DNA of 23,920 nt from Victivallales bacterium (GTDB taxonomy: Bacteria; Verrucomicrobiota; Lentisphaeria; Oligosphaerales; Oligosphaeraceae): assembly GCA_017431185.1 (NCBI GenBank), contig JAFRLP010000281.1, positions 1 to 23,920 on the forward strand, given 5' to 3'. Shown here piece after piece: positions 8,591-15,301 of this stretch (the stretch's first letter is position 1; every line of letters begins with the position of its first letter). The notes under the pieces are model-generated. The model saw nothing but the letters and a program-made list of their open reading frames with translations, was not told where the DNA came from and did not search any database. The translations under genes and the position numbers were made by a program.

Positions 8591-9205
8591 TCAGCCCAGC
8601 CACTCCTTCAGCGCGGAGGCCGCAAAGCCAAGGGCGGCGGTCACCCCGAGTATCAAGCAAAGCACGGGAGCAAGTGTGCGAATGTCGGCGGCCTTCTCCA
8701 GCGCAAGAGAGCACTGGTGAAGATTCTCCGAGGTCATGGCGGCGGCGAGACGGACATTTTCGTCCATGTTGTCCTGGTACTTTTCCAAGGACTGACTGGA
8801 ACTGAGAAAGGCGTCTCTGAAGCCTGGCAAAGCGGCGTACAGCGTTTCGGCGGCCTGGTTCAGACGCTCAAACGGCTGAAATCTCTCCTTCACGAAAGGG
8901 ATTTGAATCCGCGAACGGCTCAACTCCACCAAATCCTTGCTCAAAGGCATCAGTTTGTCGCAGAGTTCGGAGAGGTTCCGGCTGCTCTCGGCAATCTTCG
9001 GCAGAGAGGATGCAAGCGCATTATAGGCATCCATGCTATTGTCAATGGTCAGGGAGTATTGCTCCAGCGTCTGGGACATCAGCCGCAAATCCCTGGCGGA
9101 CATGATATTCCTGGTCAGGCAAAATAGCCAAATGGAAACCACGCATAAGACCAACGCCACCAAAGCGTGGCACCAAATCATCAGATGACGAATCCTCTCT
9201 CGCAT
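8591..9205 (-). CDS. Helical membrane protein anchored at both ends, unknown function
   Basis: The 204-residue product has a membrane segment near 9-30 and another near 180-200 (LAPVLCLILGVTAALGF). About 150 mainly helical residues lie between them, with heptad-like Leu patterns such as LASSLPKIAESSRNL and LSKDLVELSRSRI. The middle domain therefore probably sits in the periplasm as a helical bundle, loosely like sensor domains, but without a signalling module. I prefer ATG 9205 because GGGAG lies 7 bases upstream. The ATG at 9211 would be only 1 base from the same site. It ends 1 base before the BatA-like gene, so a role in the same complex is a reasonable guess. Confidence 0.8.
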   Translation of the reverse strand: MRERIRHLMIWCHALVALVLCVVSIWLFCLTRNIMSARDLRLMSQTLEQYSLTIDNSMDAYNALASSLPKIAESSRNLSELCDKLMPLSKDLVELSRSRIQIPFVKERFQPFERLNQAAETLYAALPGFRDAFLSSSQSLEKYQDNMDENVRLAAAMTSENLHQCSLALEKAADIRTLAPVLCLILGVTAALGFAASALKEWLG

Positions 9206-9228
9206 GAACATTCTCCCTTCACCTTTGA

Positions 9229-9247
9229 CAAGGGCAGGAGGCCCTTG
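9229..9247. repeat. CAAGGGC...GCCCTTG hairpin between operon genes
   Basis: CAAGGGC (9229-9235) and GCCCTTG (9241-9247) form a 7-bp stem with a 5-base loop. On the minus strand it begins directly after the TAG stop of the toroid-protein gene (9250-9248), reading TAG-CAAGGGC. It belongs to the same family as the tandem pair at 11432-11480. No U-run follows, so it is not a typical intrinsic terminator. Confidence 0.75.
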
Positions 9248-10063
9248 CTACTGCCATCGTGCCAGAATGATGGCCTGCATGGCAAAAGCGGTTGAGCGCA
9301 GCCTGGCCGCCACTGGCTGGAGGGGATTCCCCCAGCCGCCGTCGCTGGTTTGGGTCTCCAGCAAACGGATCACCACGGCATTGCGCCAATTCTGGCCTGC
9401 CTGGTCTTCAAAGGGAAACCAGGCCCGCGCATACCAATATAGCATCTCCTCTGACATTTCCAAGACGGATAGTGAAATTGGCCTTGTTCCTTCCGAAGAA
9501 TCTGCCACAGCCAAGCCCAGCGGCGAGTCCCCGGAGCGCAGTTTCCTCAGCGTGGCGGCAATGTAAACCCCAGGGGCGTTCTCCAGATACAGCGCATCCA
9601 GCAATGCGGCGCACTCCCCGACGTCGTTTGGCGCAGCGGCTCCAGTCAGACGCCGCGCACTCGCCTCCCAATCGAGCCAGTTTCCCGAAGGGGCCTTCGC
9701 CCCATCATCCCCTTTCCTCCGCAGGACACGGATGACATGGGACAGGGCCAATGGGGAAAACCGCCCCGATTTGGCCGACAGCCTGTCCCATGCCTGGTCG
9801 AACACTGACCGCACACTGGAAAACTCCCCCTGAAAGCCCGTGGCGTGCAGAGCCATCATGGCCTCCGCAGAAACGGCGTCCTCCCCCCACAAGCCATCCT
9901 CCCCCCGTCCAGCCAGCAGATACTCGACGGCGCGTGCCAAAGCCATGTCGCTTTCCAGACGGGGGGAGACCGACAGTTCCCCGCCCTGGACAAGGCAAAG
10001 GGCAGCCGCCAGCAAAAGCATGGCGGCGCCCCCCCGAAACAGATGAGGCAATTGCAAAACCAT
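9248..10063 (-). CDS. Secreted alpha/alpha-toroid (prenyltransferase/squalene-cyclase-repeat-like) protein
   Basis: From ATG 10063 the product is 271 residues with a signal peptide-like start: RGG, then AAMLLLAAALCLVQGGELS. The body carries repeats of the squalene-hopene cyclase/prenyltransferase toroid type: ARAVEYLLAGRGEDGLWG, then a C-terminal TSDGGWGNP followed by LRSTAFAMQAII, which matches the QW-type repeat. It is far too short for a cyclase and I see no DXDD acid motif, so a non-catalytic scaffold or glycan/peptide-binding role is more likely. Such proteins occur beside Bat-type clusters in Planctomycetes. The first codons, MVLQLPH, are encoded by the arm of repeat copy 2. ATG 10021 (MLLLAAALCL) is an alternative start. 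The TAG stop touches the hairpin at 9229-9247. Confidence 0.7.
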   Translation of the reverse strand: MVLQLPHLFRGGAAMLLLAAALCLVQGGELSVSPRLESDMALARAVEYLLAGRGEDGLWGEDAVSAEAMMALHATGFQGEFSSVRSVFDQAWDRLSAKSGRFSPLALSHVIRVLRRKGDDGAKAPSGNWLDWEASARRLTGAAAPNDVGECAALLDALYLENAPGVYIAATLRKLRSGDSPLGLAVADSSEGTRPISLSVLEMSEEMLYWYARAWFPFEDQAGQNWRNAVVIRLLETQTSDGGWGNPLQPVAARLRSTAFAMQAIILARWQ

Positions 10064-10198
10064 CGACAAGGCGGCAAAACGCCGCCCGCGTGGGCGACGG
10101 ACGCAAACGAGGCGTGGCGACCACGCCCCGTTTGCGCGATGAGGCCATCGCGGTGCGCCGTGAAGCCGCCTTGGATGAGAGTTTTGCAATTGCCTCAT
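10043..10198. repeat. Palindromic repeat element, copy 2 (156 bp, multi-branched)
   Basis: The outer arms ATGAGGCAATTGCAAAAC (10043-10060) and GTTTTGCAATTGCCTCAT (10181-10198) are a perfect 18-bp inverted repeat. Inside lie CAAGGCGGC/GCCGCCTTG (10067-10075 with 10165-10173) and a hairpin CGCCC/GGGCG (10083-10096). A long hairpin pairs CGCAAACG-A-GGCGTGG with CCACGCC-C-CGTTTGCG (10102-10136), with one mismatch. A last hairpin is CGCGATG/CATCGCG (10135-10152). The right flank shares CGCCGTGAAG (10156-10165) and GGATGAG (10173-10179) with copy 1. It fills the gap between the helical periplasmic gene and the toroid gene, and covers the toroid gene's start codon. Confidence 0.88.
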
Positions 10199-10217
10199 GC
10201 GATAGCGAGAGATATGA

Positions 10218-10826
10218 TTACTCACGTGGCGGCGGGGGAGGCGGCAGACTCTCGTCCAGGCCCGCAGTGACATAACTCTTATAACGCTCCTCCAATATTT
10301 CCTGGCGATTCTCCCTCAACGCGGTCAGCCGTTCCTGCATCTGCTTCAGACGCTGTTCGGCGTTCTCCACCATCAAGTCAAAATTCGCGGCCAGTTTCTC
10401 CCGCAGTTCCTTGGTCAGCCTCTCCTTTTCCGCGACCTCCGTTGATGTGTGAATCTTGCGGGCCAATTCACGGCACGCCTGCTCGTTGCGCATGACCTCC
10501 GCATTGAACGGCATCCGCTTGGGCATGTATTTGCGGATGGCGCCGAAGAACTGCGCACGGTCGGTGCGCCGCAATTCGTCCAGCCGCTTGAACTCTTCGG
10601 GATTTTCCTTCTTGAGCTTGTTCATCAGCAGGAGAATGTCCTCCCCCCTGAGCCATTCGCCTGGCTTGCGATGAGGCGGACGCTTCCCCTGCCACTCTGG
10701 CTTGGCGGCGGGTGGCCGAAGGCCCTCCCCGTCTCCAGGCGGGGGCGTGTCCGCTGGTTGGGCAAATGCCGTCACGCCCAGGGTCAACAAAGCCAAAAGC
10801 CATGAAAAGACACTTCTGCTGTTCAT
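10218..10826 (-). CDS. Periplasmic helical protein with signal peptide, unknown function
   Basis: The 202-residue product has a clear signal peptide, MNSRSVFSWLLALLTLGVTA then FAQ, with predicted cleavage after A20-F-A22. A proline-rich linker is followed by a highly charged all-helical region to about 190, with coiled-coil potential (EQRLKQMQERLTALRENRQE), and a proline-rich end (LPPPPPPRE). The size and the position after an ECF sigma/anti-sigma pair recall Spy/CpxP-like periplasmic proteins, but the LTxxQ motif is absent, so this is only analogy. AGGAG lies 8 bases before the ATG and immediately follows the stop of the anti-sigma gene (13-base gap), supporting tight coupling. It could sense or buffer envelope damage for the sigma factor. 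Confidence 0.8.
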   Translation of the reverse strand: MNSRSVFSWLLALLTLGVTAFAQPADTPPPGDGEGLRPPAAKPEWQGKRPPHRKPGEWLRGEDILLLMNKLKKENPEEFKRLDELRRTDRAQFFGAIRKYMPKRMPFNAEVMRNEQACRELARKIHTSTEVAEKERLTKELREKLAANFDLMVENAEQRLKQMQERLTALRENRQEILEERYKSYVTAGLDESLPPPPPPRE

Positions 10827-10839
10827 CTTGGTGTGCTCC

Positions 10840-11415
10840 TTACATTCCGTAAAGGTTGTATTCCATCATATTGATGTCGTAGGAAAGACTGCTCAGGCCG
10901 TGCATTTTCTGGACTGGAATGCTGTCCAATTCCAAGTTCGAGACCTGCCATTCGAGATTTTCGAGTTCGTCGTCCGCCTCCGTCCAGACCAAGTTCCACT
11001 GGTCTTCCAAGGACACGGGGTCGAAAACGATGACCTGGCGCATCGTCTCGTTCCGCTGGGCGAACTGTTCCCTGTGCTGAAGCCAAATCGCATGGGAACT
11101 GATGGCCAGCCACACCCCCAACACCAGCAGCACCACGGCGGCAATGGGGGCCAGGACACGATAGAGGACGGCCAGGCGCGGCGCCATCCGCAATACCCCT
11201 GGCAGGCGTCCGCCATCCCGCTGCCGCGCATGACAGGCGTTCAGCACCTGGTCATCCAGACTGCGCGAAGGACTCTGTACGCGCCCAGCGTACAAGGCCA
11301 AGCCGGCCGCCCGGGCAAAGCGCTGGCATTGCCGACAGTTCAGCAGATGCAATCCGGCCTCCCCCGTCAGGGGAGCGCCCTCAACAATTTGCTTTTCAAC
11401 ATCTGGACAATTCAT
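10840..11415 (-). CDS. Putative zinc-finger-type (ZAS-like) transmembrane anti-sigma factor
   Basis: The 191-residue product begins MNCPDVEKQI and carries HLLNCRQC with H23, C27 and C30, the HxxxCxxC zinc-binding signature of many anti-sigma domains (zf-HC2). A single transmembrane helix lies near 85-107 (VLAPIAAVVLLVLGVWLAIS). The periplasmic C-terminal part is acidic and helical, with no known sensor domain. It lies 65 bases downstream of the ECF sigma gene on the same strand. By the family model the N-terminal domain would hold the sigma factor at the membrane until a periplasmic signal releases it. GGAG lies 8 bases before the ATG. The assignment rests on motif plus context. Confidence 0.78.
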   Translation of the reverse strand: MNCPDVEKQIVEGAPLTGEAGLHLLNCRQCQRFARAAGLALYAGRVQSPSRSLDDQVLNACHARQRDGGRLPGVLRMAPRLAVLYRVLAPIAAVVLLVLGVWLAISSHAIWLQHREQFAQRNETMRQVIVFDPVSLEDQWNLVWTEADDELENLEWQVSNLELDSIPVQKMHGLSSLSYDINMMEYNLYGM

Positions 11416-11431
11416 TTTCGTTCTCCGTTAC

Positions 11432-11480
11432 CAAGGGCGGGACGCCCTTGCTGCACCCCGTCAAGGGCGAGACGCCCTTG
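11432..11480. repeat. Tandem pair of CAAGGGCG...CGCCCTTG hairpins
   Basis: CAAGGGCG-GGA-CGCCCTTG (11432-11450) and CAAGGGCG-AGA-CGCCCTTG (11462-11480) are two 8-bp stems with 3-base loops, spaced 30 bases apart and sharing GCT after each stem. They lie between the sigma and anti-sigma genes. The flanking CTA (11481-11483) is the TAG stop codon of the sigma gene on the minus strand. The relative at 9229-9247 has the same arrangement. They may act as partial terminators or mRNA-stabilising hairpins. Confidence 0.8.
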
Positions 11481-12029
11481 CTACAGAAAATCACGCAGCA
11501 AAGACCTCAATTTCTCCACAGCGTAGTGCATTCGCCCCAACACTGTGTTCAGATTCGCCTGCTGGATTTGGGCAATCTCCTTGAAACTCACTCCTTGCTG
11601 ACGCAACTTCAGAACCTCACGCTGTTCGCTGGAAAGCTGAGACATGGCATTCGCCAACGCCTCCTCAACAATCTTTCGGTCAAGCACCTCGCCCTGTGAC
11701 TCGCTGTCGGCGGGAATGCTGTCGCTAATCTCAACGGTGTCCCGACGCGCCAGACGCCGATAGTGGTCCATCACCAAATTGTGTCCAATTCGGCACAGCC
11801 ATGCGAGAAACTTCTGCCGGTCATCGTAGCGCGCCCAATTGGTGACGACCTTCAGCCAGACTTGCTGAAACAGGTCATCCACCATCTGATGGTCTCCGGG
11901 CAGGAGTTTGTTCAAGTAGGAAAAGAGTTGCAGACGGTAACGGGCATACAGCACATTGAAGGCCGGCTCGTCATTCTGGCGGGCCCGTGCAATCAATTCG
12001 CTGTCTGAGATGTTTTCAAGTGCATCCAT
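11481..12029 (-). CDS. ECF-family RNA polymerase sigma factor
   Basis: The 182-residue product has sigma region 2 (about 23-93), including DDLFQQVWLKV and FLAWLCRIGHNLVMDHYRR. A linker follows, then region 4 (about 128-178) with SFKEIAQIQQANLNTVLGRM as the helix-turn-helix. Length and the absence of regions 1 and 3 fit the extracytoplasmic-function group, which redirects RNA polymerase in response to envelope or other signals. ATG 12029 is supported by AAGGAA 5 bases upstream; an upstream in-frame start would add nine basic residues. It heads a minus-strand series ending with the two vWA proteins, and a putative anti-sigma factor is the next gene. It may autoregulate from the promoter region at 12068-12096. 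Confidence 0.92.
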   Translation of the reverse strand: MDALENISDSELIARARQNDEPAFNVLYARYRLQLFSYLNKLLPGDHQMVDDLFQQVWLKVVTNWARYDDRQKFLAWLCRIGHNLVMDHYRRLARRDTVEISDSIPADSESQGEVLDRKIVEEALANAMSQLSSEQREVLKLRQQGVSFKEIAQIQQANLNTVLGRMHYAVEKLRSLLRDFL

Positions 12030-12067
12030 GCCGTTCCTTCTACCCGTTAAACGCAATTGCCCGCCGG

Positions 12068-12096
12068 ATATTGCCCCTGCACCGTGATTTTTCCAA
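12068..12096 (-). promoter_or_regulatory. Candidate promoter of the ECF sigma operon, overlapping a GAAAAATCACGGTG motif
   Basis: On the minus strand TTGGAA (12096-12091) and CAATAT (12073-12068) are 17 bases apart and the -10 box ends 38 bases before the sigma ATG. The spacer carries AAATCACGGTGC. Related GAAA-N-CACGGTG sequences occur at 12138-12152 and twice in the phosphodiesterase promoter region near 16268-16308, all on the same strand. Confidence 0.38.
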
Positions 12097-12132
12097 TAAT
12101 TCTCATTCCCCCCATATTCGGAAAACTCCTAT

Positions 12133-12186
12133 GAAACACACCGTGTTTCCTGCGTTGCGTTGACGGCGGCGAGGACTCCGCCGCTA
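12133..12186. repeat. Two inverted repeats at the 3' end of the WaaP-like kinase gene
   Basis: CGGCGG (12164-12169) pairs with CCGCCG (12178-12183) over an 8-base loop, and GAAACAC (12133-12139) pairs with GTGTTTC (12143-12149) over 3 bases. On the minus strand the first follows directly on the kinase TAG stop as TAG-CGGCGGAGTCC. They could serve as a terminator, though no clear U-run follows. The first resembles dispersed GC-rich repeats of PVC genomes (from memory). Confidence 0.55.
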
Positions 12187-12834
12187 CCTGTCTCTCCAGC
12201 CCTCTGGCAGCAGCGAATGGAAACGCTGTTCCTGCATCCTGCGGACAGATTCAGCAAGCGGGGCCTTGCGGTCGGCCAGCCGCTCCACATCCACCAGACT
12301 GACGGACAGGTCATCAGCCACAAAGAAATGCTCTGGTTTGCAGTCAATCTTCCAGTCCAGCCCCTCGTCCTGCAAACGGCGCAGGGCGGACAAGGCATTG
12401 GCAATGGCCTTTCTCCCCTGTTCAGCGGGCGGATTGTCCTTGAGAAAATCCTCCAGAGACCTGCCTGGCACGGGCAAAGTCACCATGACCGCCCGGGACG
12501 GGACGCCGCAGCAGCGCACCTGCCCGTATGCAATGACCTCCGCCACGCGAAAACCATGCCGGGAGGCCATGGCCATGCGCAACCGCTCCTTCACGGTGTT
12601 GGGCTGCGCGCTGTGCAAATGCAGCCAGTCCCGCAGCACCACCATCTTCTTCGTGTAGAAGTCCTGCTTGATGAACACGACCTGCCCGCAAGGCAGCACA
12701 TGACGGTAGGTCTTGCCGCGCGGGTGCTTCGACAGGCACTCGCCGCCCTGAAAGCGCATCAGTGACTCGAAACTGTCCAAATTGCTCGCCTTCAGGCGTG
12801 GCAGCCATTCGGGGGAAACCTGAAAAGAAATCAT
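12184..12834 (-). CDS. Lipopolysaccharide kinase of the WaaP/Kdo (InaA-like) family
   Basis: This family has a protein-kinase-like fold and phosphorylates inner-core lipopolysaccharide sugars such as heptose or Kdo. The 216-residue product shows the expected order: the nucleotide-binding lysine in VVFIKQDFY (K56), a helix with ERLRMAMASRHGF, a hinge-like VMVTLPVPGRSLEDFL (117-131), and the catalytic segment WKIDCKPEHFFVADD (161-175) with D164. The metal-binding VDVER has D182. The usual HxD is KID, so the histidine is replaced. ATG 12834 has AAAGGAG 7 bases upstream. The gene is divergent from citrate synthase and lies 154 bases upstream of the ECF sigma operon. The exact sugar substrate cannot be deduced. 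Confidence 0.82.
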   Translation of the reverse strand: MISFQVSPEWLPRLKASNLDSFESLMRFQGGECLSKHPRGKTYRHVLPCGQVVFIKQDFYTKKMVVLRDWLHLHSAQPNTVKERLRMAMASRHGFRVAEVIAYGQVRCCGVPSRAVMVTLPVPGRSLEDFLKDNPPAEQGRKAIANALSALRRLQDEGLDWKIDCKPEHFFVADDLSVSLVDVERLADRKAPLAESVRRMQEQRFHSLLPEGWRDR

Positions 12835-12925
12835 CAAAAAACTCCTTTGGAAGCATCATTGGCACAAAATTGATGCCTACACCCCAGACAAATTAACCCA
12901 TCCGGAAGAAATTTCAACCAGGTTA

Positions 12926-12934
12926 TGCTATATT
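12926..12934 (+). promoter_or_regulatory. Extended -10 element upstream of citrate synthase
   Basis: TGCTATATT contains an extended -10 (TGn) plus TATATT, 69 bases before the citrate synthase ATG. No good -35 is visible at the right distance, which an extended -10 promoter can tolerate. The gap 12835-13003 is AT-rich compared with the flanking genes. Confidence 0.42.
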
Positions 12935-13003
12935 ATTTGTTTTTGGGGATTTTTTTCCCGACGTTTTCAAGTTACTTATCGATGTTCAAAGGAGATCAGC
13001 GCC

Positions 13004-14302
13004 ATGATTGAATCCAAAGAGACACCTGCACAACTGACCATTGACGGCAAGACCTACGAACTTCCGGTCATCCACGGAACGCAGGGAGACCGAGCCATCG
13101 ACATACGACAGCTGCGCAAGGCCACTGGGCTGATCACCTATGACCCTGGCTATGGGAACACCGGCTCGTGCGCCAGCAACATCACCTGCGTCAACGGCGA
13201 AGGCGGCACCCTCTGGTACCGCGGCTACAGCATCGAGGACCTGGCGGAGAAATGCACCTTTCTGGATGTGGCGTACCTCCTGGTGCATGGCTTCCTGCCC
13301 AACAAGACGGAACGCGCCTCCTTCAGCCAGCTGATGAACACCCATTCGATGCTGCACGAGGACATGCGCCACTTCTTCAGCCTCTTCCCTGACCACGCGC
13401 ACCCCATGGCCATGCTCTCGGCCATGGTGGTCACGCTCTCCACCTTCTATCCGGAAATGGTCACCAACCCCAACGAGGCGATTGACATCACCGTGACCCG
13501 TCTGCTGTCCAAAATCCGCACCATCGCGGCCTTCGCGTACACGAAGATGAAGGGGCACCCCATCGTCTATCCGCGCAAAGACCTTTCGTACTGCGCCAAT
13601 TTCCTGAACATGATGTTCTGGACTCCCGTGAACGAATACACGCCGGACCCGCTCCTGGTGAAGGCACTGAACCAACTGCTCATCCTCCAGGCTGACCACG
13701 AGCAGAACTGCTCCAGCACGGTCGTCAAGGCGGTCGGTTCCTCCGAGGCCAATTTGTACGCCTCCATCTCCGCAGGAGTCTCGGCGCTGTGGGGGCCCAA
13801 GCACGGCGGCGCCAACCAAAGCGTCATTGAGATGCTTGAGAAAATCCACACCACCCCCGGTCTCACCGTCAAACGGGTCATCGAAAAGGCCAAGGACAAG
13901 GACGACCCCTTCCGGCTCTTCGGCTTCGGGCACCGCATCTACAGAACCTACGACCCCCGTGCCAAAATCGCCAAGAAAATCTGCCACGAGGTCATGGCGC
14001 ATCTGGGCATTCACGACCCGCTTCTGGACATCGCCCAGGAATTGGAGGCCGCCGCCCTGGCCGACACCTATTTCCAGCAGCGAAACCTCTATCCCAATGT
14101 CGATTTCTACACGGGGATATCCTACCGTGCCATCGGCATTCCCACCAATATGTTCACCGTGCTGTTCGCCATCGGAAGGCTCCCAGGCTGGATTGCGCAA
14201 TGGCTCGAAATGAGGGACGGAACGGAACACAAAATCTACCGTCCCAGGCAGGTTTATGTGGGACCGTCTCAACGTGTGCTGGAGGACGATTGGTGCAAGT
14301 GA
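13004..14302 (+). CDS. gltA: Citrate synthase
   Basis: It condenses oxaloacetate and acetyl-CoA to citrate, the entry step of the citric acid cycle. At 432 residues it matches the long Gram-negative type. The N-terminal small domain (about 10-60, LTIDGKTYELPVIHGTQGDR) is followed by the all-helical catalytic core. The three catalytic positions are visible in GPKHGGANQS, FGFGHRIYRTYDPRAK and YPNVDFYTG, equivalent to the His, His and Asp of E. coli citrate synthase. AAAGGAG lies 9 bases before the ATG and an extended -10 lies upstream. The next gene on the same strand, 53 bases on, is a DUF58 protein rather than a citric acid cycle gene, so any shared transcript would be unusual. Confidence 0.96.
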   Translation: MIESKETPAQLTIDGKTYELPVIHGTQGDRAIDIRQLRKATGLITYDPGYGNTGSCASNITCVNGEGGTLWYRGYSIEDLAEKCTFLDVAYLLVHGFLPNKTERASFSQLMNTHSMLHEDMRHFFSLFPDHAHPMAMLSAMVVTLSTFYPEMVTNPNEAIDITVTRLLSKIRTIAAFAYTKMKGHPIVYPRKDLSYCANFLNMMFWTPVNEYTPDPLLVKALNQLLILQADHEQNCSSTVVKAVGSSEANLYASISAGVSALWGPKHGGANQSVIEMLEKIHTTPGLTVKRVIEKAKDKDDPFRLFGFGHRIYRTYDPRAKIAKKICHEVMAHLGIHDPLLDIAQELEAAALADTYFQQRNLYPNVDFYTGISYRAIGIPTNMFTVLFAIGRLPGWIAQWLEMRDGTEHKIYRPRQVYVGPSQRVLEDDWCK

Positions 14303-14355
14303 CCCGACCCTCTTTCACCCGTCGGCGCCTGACCAGATGGAGGCACTGAAAGGAG

Positions 14356-15210
14356 ATGCCACACCAAGCCATCCAGAGAGGCGTGGAGGCGGCGGCAGGT
14401 CTTGCCCTGGCACACCTGCAACGCCGCAGTCCACCCAATGGACGGCTGACGGGGCGCCGCCCCGGCTCGGCATTCGATTTCGCCGATTACCGTGACTACC
14501 AGCCAGGCGACGACCTCCGCCGCGTGGACTGGAACGTCTTTGCCCGCCATGAGCAGTTGATGATTCGGCAGTACAATGATGAGATAGAGCCGAGTTGCGA
14601 ACTCATCCTTGACCACTCCGCCTCCATGGCTATCCCGGAGGAGAAAGGGCTGGCGGCTCTTTCGCTGGCGGCCCTGCTGGCCACCGCCGCCGACAATGGC
14701 GGTTTCTGCTGTCGGGTATGGCACGCCGACAGGAGTTGGATGTCCGAGCCGCACCCCACCTCCCCTCTGCTCTGGACAAACCAGGAGTTCACGGCAAAGG
14801 CCAGTCCCGACCAGACGCTTGGCAGCCATCAGTCGGATTGGCGCCCCGGTCTCCGCATCTTCATCTCCGATTTGCTATGGCCAGGTTCGCCGTCCGCATT
14901 CCTGACCCGATTGGCCATCGGAACCCGCCACCTGCTCCTGCTCTGCCCCATGTTTGACGAACTGGCAGACCAAGGCCAGGACGGACAGGAGACACTGCTG
15001 GAGGACGCCGAGGACAACGGCAGACGAGAACTGCGGCTTGACGGCGAAAACATCCGCGCCTACCAGAGCAATCTCCGCCATCACCGCCAATTGTGGCAGA
15101 GTGCGGCAGAGCGCGCCTCCGCCACCCTGCTGCTTCTTACCGCCGACGACTTCCGCAAGGCCCCCGCCGTGCATCCCCTGGTACATGCTGGGATTCTACG
15201 CACGTTGTAG
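14356..15210 (+). CDS. DUF58-family protein (soluble short form)
   Basis: The core of the DUF58 family is clear: LTGRRPGSAFDFADYRDYQP then GDDLRRVDWNVFARHEQL (31-68), followed by a vWA-like segment with LILDHSASM, whose D86, S88 and S90 form a MIDAS-type metal site. At 284 residues and without N-terminal membrane helices it is the short soluble form. DUF58 proteins normally sit between a MoxR ATPase and BatA-like vWA proteins. Here those vWA genes lie about 6 kb away on the other strand. ATG 14356 abuts AAAGGAG with no spacer, so the start is uncertain; GTG 14383 is an alternative. The TAG stop is followed by GCGGTG, similar to the repeat after the kinase gene. Confidence 0.86.
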   Translation: MPHQAIQRGVEAAAGLALAHLQRRSPPNGRLTGRRPGSAFDFADYRDYQPGDDLRRVDWNVFARHEQLMIRQYNDEIEPSCELILDHSASMAIPEEKGLAALSLAALLATAADNGGFCCRVWHADRSWMSEPHPTSPLLWTNQEFTAKASPDQTLGSHQSDWRPGLRIFISDLLWPGSPSAFLTRLAIGTRHLLLLCPMFDELADQGQDGQETLLEDAEDNGRRELRLDGENIRAYQSNLRHHRQLWQSAAERASATLLLLTADDFRKAPAVHPLVHAGILRTL

Positions 15211-15251
15211 CGGTGTCTCTTCCGTCAGTGCAGCCCCCCAGACCCCAGCCT

Positions 15252-15301
15252 GTCCGCGAGGCCTTTAGGCCTCGCGGACTGAAGTAGCCTCGCGGACTGA
15301 A
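15252..15301. repeat. GTCCGCGAGGCC palindrome plus direct repeat, possible bidirectional terminator
   Basis: GTCCGCGAGGCC (15252-15263) and GGCCTCGCGGAC (15268-15279) form a perfect 12-bp stem with a 4-base loop. TAGGCCTCGCGGACTGAA (15266-15283) is nearly repeated as TAGCCTCGCGGACTGAA (15285-15301). It lies between convergent genes (DUF58 and the DUF1667-like gene) and encodes the last residues of the latter, giving SVREA twice. Confidence 0.82.

Noticed and set aside
7750..8805. Plus-strand open frame of 351 codons opposite the BatA-like gene
   Set aside because: It crosses the boundary of two coupled minus-strand genes and has no recognisable domain.
9248..10063. Squalene-hopene cyclase activity for the toroid protein
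   Set aside because: At 271 residues with no acidic DXDD motif and only a few toroid repeats, it cannot be a complete terpene cyclase.
12986..14272. Minus-strand open frame of 428 codons opposite citrate synthase
   Set aside because: Citrate synthase on the plus strand has all catalytic motifs; the antisense frame shows repetitive Gly/Val/His composition typical of a shadow.
15252..15301. Possible CRISPR-like repeat from the GCCTCGCGGACTGAA direct repeats
   Set aside because: Only two units occur with almost no spacer between them, and no cas genes are present.
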